Below, piece by piece: positions 6,747-12,090 of a DNA stretch of 12,090 nucleotides. The stretch covers positions 1-12,090 of the forward strand of contig JAVVFH010000093.1 in assembly GCA_032250585.1 (NCBI GenBank). Reading direction: 5' to 3'. The translations under genes and the position numbers were made by a program. The notes under the pieces were generated by a model. It did no database searches. It worked only from the letters and a program-made list of their open reading frames with translations, and was not told the DNA's origin. The number at the start of each line of letters is the position of its first letter. Within the stretch, counting starts at the first letter, position 1. Source of the stretch: JAVVFH01 sp032250585 (GTDB taxonomy: Bacteria; Pseudomonadota; Gammaproteobacteria; Xanthomonadales; SZUA-36).

Positions 6747-9022
6747 AGTCTTGCGCGCTTCAACAGTTGCGCGTTGATGGCCACAACCACCGTGCTCGCG
6801 GACATCAGGATCGCGCCCACTGCGGGTGTCAGCAGTATGCCCCATGGCGCCAGAATGCCGGCGGCAAGGGGTATGGCGAAGATGTTGTAACCCGCCGCCC
6901 ACCAGAGATTCTGGATCATCTTGCGGTACGTGGCGCGGCTCAGGGTGATGATCCGGGGGATGTCGCGGGGATCGGACCGCACCAGCACGATATGCCCGGC
7001 CTCGACGGCAACATCCGCGCCCGCGCCGATCGCGATCCCGATATCGGCCGTGGCCAGGGCCGGGGCGTCGTTCACGCCGTCGCCGATCATCGCGACCTTC
7101 TTGCCCTGCGCCTGAAGCTCGCGGACCTTCGAGGCCTTGTCCTCGGGGAGCACTTCCGCAAACACGGTATCGATGCCCAGCTCCCTCGCGACGGCATCGG
7201 CCACGGCCTGCGCGTCGCCGGTCAACATGGCAACCTCGATCCCCCGTTCATGCAGCGCCGTAATGGCTTCGCGGCTCTCCTCGCGGATCGCGTCCGCCAC
7301 GGTGTAGACGGCCAGGGCCTTGCCTTCGCGGACGAGATATATGGCGGCCCGTCCACTGTCGGCCGCCGCCTTGGCCGCCTCCAGCAGCGCCTGCGGTACC
7401 TGCACATTCTCGGCCTTGAGCAGAGCCGGGCCACCCATGTGGTACTCGCTGCCGGCGATCGTCGCCGCCACCCCCTTGCCGGTGATTGCGCGGAAGCCTT
7501 CGGCGACGGGCACGTCTATGCCCTTGTCCTGTGCGGTCTTCACGATGCCCCGGGCGATCGGGTGCTCGGATTCGGCTTCGATGCCGGATGCGATCCGAAG
7601 CGCCTCGTCCTCGGCCAGCCCATCCGCGACGGACATCGCCACGACCCGGAATTCGCCAAGCGTCAACGTGCCGGTCTTGTCGAAGATCACGGTGTCGAGG
7701 TTCCGCGCCTCCTCGAGTCCGCGCCGGTCGCGCACCAGAAGCCCGTTGCGGGCGCCGAGCGTCGTCGAGATGGCCACCACCAGCGGCACGGCCAACCCAA
7801 GCGCGTGCGGGCAGGCGATCACCAGCACCGTCACCATCCGCACCACGGAGAAGTCGATCGCCGCGCCGACAGACTGCCACACCACGATGGTGATGGCCGC
7901 GGCGGCGATCGCGACGAAGGTCAGAAGCCGGGCTGCGCGATCTGCAAGGTGCTGCGCTCTGGACTTGGACTTCTGGGCATCGGCCACGAGTCGCATGATG
8001 CCGGAAAGCTTGGTTTCCTCTCCGGTGCCGGTGACCTCGACGCGCAGAGACCCTTCGCCGTTGATCGTGGCGGCGATCACCTCGTCGCCTTCCCGCTTTT
8101 TCACCGGCCGGGACTCGCCGGTGATCATGGCCTCGTTGACGTCGCTCTCTCCCTTTCGCACGGTCCCGTCGGCGGGAATGCTCTCCCCCGGATGCACCAG
8201 AACGAGGTCTCCGTTCTGCAGCGCGCTGACGGCGACCTTCTCCTCGCCCCCGTCGGTGATCCGCGTCGCGGTATCCGGAAGGAGCTTCGCGAGTTCCTTC
8301 AATGCGCCTTCGGCCTGGTTGATGGATCGCATCTCGATCCAGTGGCCAAGCAGCATGATCGTGACCAGCGTCGCCAGTTCCCACCACAGGGCACTCGCCT
8401 CGATCAGCCCGAGCTGAACCACCCAGGAAAACAGGAAAGCGACGGAGATCGCGAGCGAGATGAGGGTCATCATCCCCGGCAGCCGGGACCGCAGTTCCCG
8501 CCAGGCCCCCTGCAGGAACACCAGACCGCCGTAGAGGAAGACGACCGTGGAGAGCACGGGGCCGATCCACTCCGATCCCGGAAACGCGGGGGCCTGGTAG
8601 CCGAGAAGTTCCTGGATATGGGCGGACCAGATCACCACCGGAACCGTCAGGGCAAGCGAAAGCCAGAAGCGGTCCCGAAACATCGCGGGCGAGTGGCCCG
8701 CGTGCTTGTCATGGCCCCGGTGTCCTGAATGACCCGATGCCGGTCCTGGACTCTCTCGTGATGCGCCGGCCGTGGCGTGGCTTTCGTGACCTCTGCCGGT
8801 CGCGGCGGCAGTCGATGCGTCGATGCCGGGACCGGGCCGCTGTGCCAGCGACTTGATGTCGGCAACCTTTACGCGGGTCTCGTCGTACGCGACCGTGGCG
8901 CTTTGCGCCGTGTGATCCACAGAGACGCTTTCGACGCCCGGCACCTCGCCGATCCGCCGTTCCACTTCGTCCGGGCCCAAGGCTGTCAGCAAGTCGCCGA
9001 CGTCGATTGCGATTGTTTTCAT
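6743..9022 (-). CDS. copB: CopB-type copper/silver-exporting P-type ATPase (P1B-3, CPH motif)
   Basis: The 759-residue heavy-metal P-type ATPase pumps copper or silver out of the cytoplasm. The start at 9022 has AAGGAGA at ideal spacing. Order of parts: residues 1-65 form an HMA-like ferredoxin fold that lacks the usual CxxC; 79-110 is a His-rich linker (GHSGHRGHDKHAGHS); membrane helices follow; TGES actuator loop at 301-304; the membrane metal site CPH at 404-406; phosphorylation motif DKTGTLT with D448; SEHP with H487-P488; GDGVND at 647-652; and final helices with WWAAGYN and MSAST. CPH in place of CPC, the His-rich N-terminus and the MSxST signature point to the CopB/P1B-3 class, associated with Cu(II)/Ag(I) or Cu(I). 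It lies 46 bases after the Met-rich protein gene and overlaps the permease start. Metal preference is inferred from family rules. Confidence 0.94.
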   Translation of the reverse strand: MKTIAIDVGDLLTALGPDEVERRIGEVPGVESVSVDHTAQSATVAYDETRVKVADIKSLAQRPGPGIDASTAAATGRGHESHATAGASRESPGPASGHSGHRGHDKHAGHSPAMFRDRFWLSLALTVPVVIWSAHIQELLGYQAPAFPGSEWIGPVLSTVVFLYGGLVFLQGAWRELRSRLPGMMTLISLAISVAFLFSWVVQLGLIEASALWWELATLVTIMLLGHWIEMRSINQAEGALKELAKLLPDTATRITDGGEEKVAVSALQNGDLVLVHPGESIPADGTVRKGESDVNEAMITGESRPVKKREGDEVIAATINGEGSLRVEVTGTGEETKLSGIMRLVADAQKSKSRAQHLADRAARLLTFVAIAAAAITIVVWQSVGAAIDFSVVRMVTVLVIACPHALGLAVPLVVAISTTLGARNGLLVRDRRGLEEARNLDTVIFDKTGTLTLGEFRVVAMSVADGLAEDEALRIASGIEAESEHPIARGIVKTAQDKGIDVPVAEGFRAITGKGVAATIAGSEYHMGGPALLKAENVQVPQALLEAAKAAADSGRAAIYLVREGKALAVYTVADAIREESREAITALHERGIEVAMLTGDAQAVADAVARELGIDTVFAEVLPEDKASKVRELQAQGKKVAMIGDGVNDAPALATADIGIAIGAGADVAVEAGHIVLVRSDPRDIPRIITLSRATYRKMIQNLWWAAGYNIFAIPLAAGILAPWGILLTPAVGAILMSASTVVVAINAQLLKRARL

Positions 9023-9068
9023 CGTGTTCTCCTTAGGCGGGCGCCAGGACCGGTGTCAGGTGTCCGCG

Positions 9069-9719
9069 CTATTCGGCTATCTGCCGGAACAGACCCGGAT
9101 AGCGGTTGAAGGCGAGCTTCTGGACCAGCGAGCCGTCCACGGTGACGATCTCCGCCCTGATGCTCCCGTCACTCGCGGTGCCGATCTCGCCGAGCTTCAG
9201 ACGGGGGTTGCCAAGGTTGGTCAGTTGCTGCTCCAGCAAGGCGCGGACGCGGTCCTCCGTCATCTCCTCCGGTGTGCCGTGCGGCGTTCCGAGGAGCATG
9301 CCCTGACCACCCATCATGCCGGGCATGTCTGACTGACCATTCATCATCATTCGCATCATCGGGCACGCCATCATGCCTGCCATGGGCATCTGACCCGTCA
9401 CGCCGGGAGCCGCGCCACCCTCGGGCATGGTCTGGGCGGTCGTCCCTCCCATCATCATGCCGGTCATTGCACCCTGACTCATCATGCGCTGCATCATCTG
9501 CATCATCTCCGGCGTCATCATGCCCATGCCGGGCATGCTTCCGGGTGCGGCCGCCGCGGGCGCGTCACCGGGCGTCTCGGCCTCTGGCGGAATGGCCTGC
9601 GTTTCCGCCGGGTGGTGTTCGTCATGTTCCTGGGCGCTGGTCTGGGCTACGCCCGAGGTTGCGGCGCCGAGAAGAAACAAACCTGCAAAGAGGGCAGCCT
9701 GAAGGTTTCGCGTTCTCAT
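9069..9719 (-). CDS. Methionine-rich periplasmic protein, probable copper buffer
   Basis: ATG at 9719 has CAGGAG eight bases upstream and begins a typical Sec signal peptide (MRTRNLQAALFAGLFLLGAA, cleavage likely after VAQ or nearby). An upstream in-frame ATG at 9764 lacks such a site. The 216-residue product has a His/Glu patch (EHDEHH, 31-36), a Pro/Ala linker, then residues 62-153 with about 29 methionines in MMxMM and MxGMM clusters plus a single Cys (ACPMM, C119). The C-terminal 60 residues (about 154-216) are ordinary in composition and look folded (RVRALLEQQL, LKLGEIGTASDGSI, ending YPGLFRQIAE). Clustered methionines bind Cu(I) and Ag(I) in other periplasmic proteins, and its place immediately before the CopB-type ATPase supports a role as metal buffer or chaperone. 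I cannot assign a named family. Confidence 0.75.
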   Translation of the reverse strand: MRTRNLQAALFAGLFLLGAATSGVAQTSAQEHDEHHPAETQAIPPEAETPGDAPAAAAPGSMPGMGMMTPEMMQMMQRMMSQGAMTGMMMGGTTAQTMPEGGAAPGVTGQMPMAGMMACPMMRMMMNGQSDMPGMMGGQGMLLGTPHGTPEEMTEDRVRALLEQQLTNLGNPRLKLGEIGTASDGSIRAEIVTVDGSLVQKLAFNRYPGLFRQIAE

Positions 9720-9760
9720 GTTTCGTACTCCTGGTTGATTGGGAACTAAGGACGCCACGG

Positions 9761-10417
9761 TCACCCCCTGCTCGAACGAAGCAAACCGGTGGGGCGCGGC
9801 AGGAAAGCAGGAACCGCACTGGCATAGCGGCGGTATTGGTCACCGAAGGCCGCTTCCACTTCGCGTTCTTCGGTCCTTGCCAGCCGCCAATACATGACCA
9901 GCAGCACTGGCAGCATCAGGCCCGTCACCAGTGTCGGCCACTGCAGGAAGAATCCGATCATGATCAGCGCGAAGCCGACATACTGCGGATGCCTCAATCG
10001 GGCATAAGGGCCGGTCGTCGCGAGCAATCCCTTCTTCTGCGCATCGTGCAGCACCCGCCAGGCTGCGGCGATCAACATGAAGCCGCCGCCAATGAAGACG
10101 TAGCTCAGCAGATGGAACGGGCTGAAATGCGGATTCATCGACCAGCCGAACAGGGCGGGCCAAAGGTGGCCAGCATCGTGCGAGAGCGGATCGAAAGCCG
10201 GAACGGCGCTGCCGAGCCAGCCTGCCAGCAGATAGAGCGTCAGCGGGAACCCGTACATTTCGGCGAACAAGGCAACGACGAAGGCCGAAAAGGCCCCGAG
10301 CGAGCGCCAGTCGCGCGTCGTTTCGGGCTTGAAGAAGCTGAACGCGAACAGGATGAAGATGCCCGCGTTCAGGGCCGCCAGAAACCACAGGCCATAGGCA
10401 GGAACGTCACCGTTCAT
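9761..10417 (-). CDS. Isoprenylcysteine carboxyl methyltransferase-like membrane protein
   Basis: The start at 10417 gives 218 residues. Longer in-frame extensions upstream run through the DUF2933 gene and are not credible. The start overlaps the DUF2933 stop by 11 bases and has only a weak GGTGG-type ribosome site, so it is probably coupled. There are five to six hydrophobic segments: about 7-28, 43-66, 102-120, 147-162 and 163-178. The signature of the ICMT/phospholipid methyltransferase superfamily is seen: TGPYARLRHPQYVGF (135-149), then RTEEREVEAAFGDQYRRY (181-198). Family members use S-adenosylmethionine to methylate lipids or isoprenylated substrates in the membrane. Bacterial copies beside heavy-metal genes (including NnrU-like and CzcN-like proteins) have no settled substrate. 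In this setting a role in membrane response to metal is plausible but is inference. Confidence 0.83.
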   Translation of the reverse strand: MNGDVPAYGLWFLAALNAGIFILFAFSFFKPETTRDWRSLGAFSAFVVALFAEMYGFPLTLYLLAGWLGSAVPAFDPLSHDAGHLWPALFGWSMNPHFSPFHLLSYVFIGGGFMLIAAAWRVLHDAQKKGLLATTGPYARLRHPQYVGFALIMIGFFLQWPTLVTGLMLPVLLVMYWRLARTEEREVEAAFGDQYRRYASAVPAFLPRPTGLLRSSRG

Positions 10418-10664
10418 CGCTGCCACCACCGTTACCACCATGGCCACCGTGACCTCGATGCATGAAGAAGTGCATGCCGCCGCAGACAAGCAGGAACAGG
10501 AGCGGCCAGGCTCCCAGAAGGTGAACCCTGTGCTCGAAAACAAGAAAGACGCCGGCAACGGCGAGAAACACGCAGAGCGCGAGTCCGGCAGGTGTTTTCA
10601 GAAACGGCTGGCGCCGGTTTGCGTCCTTCTCTGGCTCGGCGGGTGAGTGATCGTGATGGGTCAT
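10407..10664 (-). CDS. DUF2933 small membrane protein with His/Gly-rich tail
   Basis: The 85-residue product starts at ATG 10664 (AGGA just upstream). Residues 1-20 are polar and rich in His, Glu and Lys. Two hydrophobic segments follow at about 26-43 and 47-62. The protein then ends with GGMHFFMHRGHGGHGGNGG, a soluble tail rich in His, Met and Gly. This arrangement, with the MHxFMHxGHGGHG motif, matches the DUF2933 family, which I know from copper and heavy-metal islands; its function is not established. The tail could bind copper. Its stop lies inside the start region of the methyltransferase-like gene, and its ATG overlaps the stop of a possible 38-codon ORF upstream. Confidence 0.8.
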   Translation of the reverse strand: MTHHDHSPAEPEKDANRRQPFLKTPAGLALCVFLAVAGVFLVFEHRVHLLGAWPLLFLLVCGGMHFFMHRGHGGHGGNGGGSDER

Positions 10665-10777
10665 GATCCTGCAGCCTCATGACGGGGAGGCATCGACAAC
10701 AGCAGCGAAGAAACCGAGCCGATCATGCCTGCGGTGTCGGTGGATGCCGGAAACCGGCGATGTGACGGATGTTTCAT
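10661..10777 (-). CDS. Possible 38-residue ORF coupled to DUF2933 gene
   Basis: ATG at 10777 opens a 38-codon frame whose TGA at 10661-10663 overlaps the DUF2933 ATG (ATGA). The peptide begins MKHPSHRRFPASTDTAG, has a short apolar run (MIGSVSSLLLSM) and ends PPRHEAAGS. The ribosome site is weak (a purine-rich GAGAGAG run, about 9 bases upstream of the start). I recognise no family. The overlap is typical of real operons and the frame fills an otherwise empty 197-base gap between the CopL-like and DUF2933 genes, but chance is quite possible in GC-rich DNA. If translated, it could serve mainly as a leader that couples translation. Confidence 0.3.
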   Translation of the reverse strand: MKHPSHRRFPASTDTAGMIGSVSSLLLSMPPRHEAAGS

Positions 10778-10861
10778 GACGAAACTCTCTCGGGAACGTT
10801 GCAGGGCCGGACCGGCGGGACCGGTCGGATCAGCCCGACACGCCGGGAGAAGCGCGCAGGC

Positions 10862-11266
10862 TCAGACGTTCGCGAAGAGACTCGGAGGTCGCAAACCGGG
10901 CGATGGCGCGCGGCCGGGATGAACTTCGTCGGAAAGGCGTGCGACAACTTCAGCGACCGTCGCCGTGCTCGTGCCTCCCGCCGAGATCGGCGGGACGAAA
11001 AAGGAACAGACGCTGCCGGTGCAACAGGTTCGGCCGTGGGATTCATCGCCATGGCTGCCGCAATCCGGTTCCGCAGTCACGTCCTGACCAACAGACGCAA
11101 CCTCATGCGAAAGTGATGTTGCCGACGCGGCATGGTCGCCCATCGGAACATGGGCAAGACCTGACATTGAAAAGGCAAGTACCAGCAGCAGCACCAGCGA
11201 GCGCTTCAGGACCCGTGTCAAACGATACGGATCCTTTCTGCACTGCCAAGTAATTGCCTGCGACAT
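10862..11266 (-). CDS. CopL-like secreted Cys/His protein
   Basis: ATG 11266 has AAGGA at seven-base spacing and yields 134 residues; an in-frame codon at 11335 would add 23 residues without a ribosome site. An N-terminal signal or anchor is visible: basic residues to about 22 (RVLKRS), then SLVLLLVLAFSMSGLAHV. The mature part holds a compact cluster of possible metal ligands (C69, H72, H77, C81, C82, C87, within DCGSHGDESHGRTCCTG), then SFFVPP and a Pro/Arg-rich end (GRAPSPGLRPP). This plan resembles the DUF2946/CopL group of short proteins found at the head of copper-resistance operons in proteobacteria. The identification rests on layout and the Cys/His cluster, not on a strong motif. It is the first gene of the minus-strand series, directly behind the FNR-type box. 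Confidence 0.6.
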   Translation of the reverse strand: MSQAITWQCRKDPYRLTRVLKRSLVLLLVLAFSMSGLAHVPMGDHAASATSLSHEVASVGQDVTAEPDCGSHGDESHGRTCCTGSVCSFFVPPISAGGTSTATVAEVVARLSDEVHPGRAPSPGLRPPSLFANV

Positions 11267-11334
11267 GCGATTCCTTGCCCTGTCCGAGGGACTTGCTTCG
11301 ACTTTCCTTTTAGGATGGCGTCGCAGCGTCCGCA

Positions 11335-11348
11335 CTGATCTGGATCAA
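11335..11348 (-). promoter_or_regulatory. FNR/Anr-type operator upstream of the copper-phosphoketolase gene set
   Basis: On the minus strand the sequence is TTGATCCAGATCAG, matching nine of the ten fixed bases of the FNR consensus TTGATNNNNATCAA. It lies 69 bases upstream of the CopL-like ATG. An A/T-rich hexamer, CTAAAA (11308-11313), begins 22 bases beyond the box, where a -10 element would fall for a class II FNR promoter centred near -41.5. The surroundings are otherwise GC-rich. It implies induction at low oxygen by FnrL, Anr or a related Crp/Fnr protein. Being near-palindromic, it could also act toward the plus strand, but only a 16-codon frame starts there (11379). Confidence 0.6.
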
Positions 11349-11450
11349 TTTGGCAATGATAGGACGGATTACGCTCGAATGAAGCCACCGATTCTCTGCA
11401 TCGGGCAAAGCTTGGCGCATGAGCAATGACCATCGGCGCTGCCTTCCGCC

Positions 11451-11717
11451 TTGCGCGAAGGCGACCTGACCGCCGCCATCACTGCACTGATCGGCGGCTT
11501 CATGGCTCTTTTGGCCGCTGTCACGCGCCGCGCCTTCACCAATGACGCGATGCTGGTCCGGCTTGAGCGTGAGCTGCTGGCCGAGCGCGACCGCGTGGAT
11601 CGCCAGAGCGCCGAGGACCGCAAGGGCGATGCCGACCGGCTGGAGCGGATTGAGACCGACATCCGCGCCATGCGCGACCTGATGTTTGAAGCCTTCCAGC
11701 GCGGTCACACCGACTGA
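11451..11717 (+). CDS. Holin-like phage protein (one membrane helix plus coiled coil), 5' end disturbed
   Basis: From TTG 11451 the frame encodes 88 residues: REGDLTAAITALIGG and a hydrophobic helix through FMALLAAV (about residues 8-24), then a long charged helix with heptad character (LERELLAERDRVDRQSAE) ending FQRGHTD. Small proteins of this plan directly precede peptidase M15 endolysins in alphaproteobacterial prophages, so a holin or lysis accessory role is likely. TTG has no ribosome site. Reading upstream, the frame is closed by TGA at 11427-11429. An ATG at 11419 lies in the neighbouring frame; one extra base near 11430 would join them to give MSNDPSALPSALREGDL. So the true N-terminus is probably lost to a one-base frameshift or to the nearby junction. 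Confidence 0.6.
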   Translation: MREGDLTAAITALIGGFMALLAAVTRRAFTNDAMLVRLERELLAERDRVDRQSAEDRKGDADRLERIETDIRAMRDLMFEAFQRGHTD

Positions 11718-11745
11718 CCGGTCGCGCCATCACCAAGCCACCGCA

Positions 11746-11768
11746 CCCGCCCTCTGCAGGCGGGTTTT
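11746..11768 (+). terminator. Short terminator-like hairpin between holin-like and endolysin genes
   Basis: CCCGCC (11746-11751) pairs perfectly with GGCGGG (11759-11764) around a 7-base loop, followed by TTTT (11765-11768). The stem is short but all G/C. It sits 28 bases after the holin-like stop and 19 bases before the endolysin start, so it would attenuate and not fully end lysis-gene transcription. Confidence 0.5.
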
Positions 11769-11787
11769 GCATGTCTGGAGACCCATC

Positions 11788-12090
11788 ATGCCAACCACCA
11801 CCTATGCCCATTACCGCGACGTGCCAGACTCTGACTGGCGCTGGCCCAGCTTTTCGCCTGCGGAGATCGCATCGCGCGGGGAGGGCGCGATCAGGATCAA
11901 CGCGCAAGCCATGGACAAGCTGCAATCGCTGCGCAACCGCCTCGGCAAGCCGTTGATTGTCCGCTCCGCCTATCGCAGCCCCAGCCACAACCGCGCCGTC
12001 GGCGGCGCGCCTGCCTCCAAACACATGCAGGGCACCGCGTTTGATATCGCCATGTCGAACCACGATCCCGTGGCCTTTGAGACCGCGGCG
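11788..12090 (+). CDS. Phage endolysin, peptidase M15 family (3' end outside window)
   Basis: ATG 11788 (GGAG about nine bases upstream) opens a frame that runs off the window end after 101 codons. The protein begins MPTTTYAHYRDVPDSDWRW, then FSPAEIASRGEGAIRI, and carries the M15 zinc-site region: VRSAYRSPSHNRAVGG at about 56-71 and SKHMQGTAFDIA at about 75-86, in which the His and Asp of SxHxxGxAxD are expected zinc ligands. This is the Peptidase_M15_3 type of D-Ala-carboxypeptidase-like domain common in phage lysins; it cleaves peptidoglycan cross-bridges. No signal peptide is visible, as expected if export depends on the preceding holin-like protein. The remaining catalytic His should lie beyond base 12090. 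Confidence 0.88.
   Translation, partial: MPTTTYAHYRDVPDSDWRWPSFSPAEIASRGEGAIRINAQAMDKLQSLRNRLGKPLIVRSAYRSPSHNRAVGGAPASKHMQGTAFDIAMSNHDPVAFETAA

Noticed and set aside
5406..6890. 494-codon plus-strand open frame
   Set aside because: Antisense to the APC permease along its whole length; highly charged, Arg/His/Asp-rich composition typical of a reversed hydrophobic gene.
6767..8728. 653-codon plus-strand open frame
   Set aside because: Antisense to the CopB-type ATPase, whose CPH, DKTGT and GDGVND motifs prove the minus-strand reading.
10801..10835. Tandem GGACCGG repeats and hairpin potential between the CopL-like and DUF2933 genes
   Set aside because: Only two short copies in GC-rich DNA, with no T-run on either strand to make a terminator; no support for a regulatory role.
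11379..11429. Plus-strand ORF MKPPILCIGQSLAHEQ downstream of the FNR-type box
   Set aside because: Only 16 codons with no convincing ribosome site. It could be the remnant of a divergent regulator cut at the junction, but nothing supports that.
130..11440. Target-site duplication or inverted terminal repeats bounding the island
   Set aside because: I compared sequence near both junctions by eye and found no convincing shared direct or inverted repeat, and no transposase or integrase gene.
11536..12063. 175-codon minus-strand frame opposite the lysis genes
   Set aside because: It is antisense to the holin-like and M15 endolysin frames; the M15 zinc motif fixes the plus strand as coding.

Overview
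The window is GC-rich and dense with genes, with strong Shine-Dalgarno sites and short or overlapping junctions. This fits an alphaproteobacterium, probably Rhodobacterales. That placement is an inference from gene style and from the small phage lysis gene pair at the right end; there is no rRNA or taxonomic marker.

Layout. (1) Positions 1 to about 130-145 hold the 3' part of a plus-strand ORF of unknown identity. It ends abruptly against the broken 3' end of a metallo-beta-lactamase/beta-CASP gene on the opposite strand. (2) From about 133 to 11266 every credible gene lies on the minus strand, so transcription runs from high to low coordinates. In order of transcription: a Cys/His-containing CopL-like secreted protein; a possible 38-residue ORF; a DUF2933 membrane peptide; an isoprenylcysteine-methyltransferase-like membrane protein; a methionine-rich periplasmic protein; a CopB-type (CPH) copper/silver P-type ATPase; an APC-family permease; an internally deleted acetate kinase; a full-length phosphoketolase; an L-2-amino-thiazoline-4-carboxylate hydrolase-like protein; a PRPP synthetase; and the truncated metallo-beta-lactamase protein. 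Gaps are under about 90 bases, and several starts overlap or abut the previous stop. (3) A near-consensus FNR-type box (11335-11348) lies about 70 bases upstream of the first gene. (4) Right of about 11420, on the plus strand, are a holin-like membrane/coiled-coil protein, a short terminator-like hairpin, and the start of a peptidase M15 endolysin. This is a phage lysis cassette.

How it may work. The first half looks like a copper/silver defence unit: secreted or periplasmic metal-binding proteins plus an export ATPase. The second half looks like low-oxygen carbon metabolism: phosphoketolase makes acetyl phosphate from sugar phosphates, and PRPP synthetase draws on ribose 5-phosphate. The two halves are joined by an ATGA stop/start overlap between the copper ATPase and the permease, so they probably form one transcript. 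The FNR box suggests induction when oxygen is scarce, when Cu(I) is also most toxic; this link is inference.

The block appears to be accessory DNA lying next to, or inserted in, a prophage. Its terminal MBL gene is cut off, its acetate kinase has lost the middle two thirds in frame, and the holin reading frame appears shifted by one base near its 5' end. I found no transposase, integrase, tRNA, rRNA, CRISPR array or clear flanking repeat.
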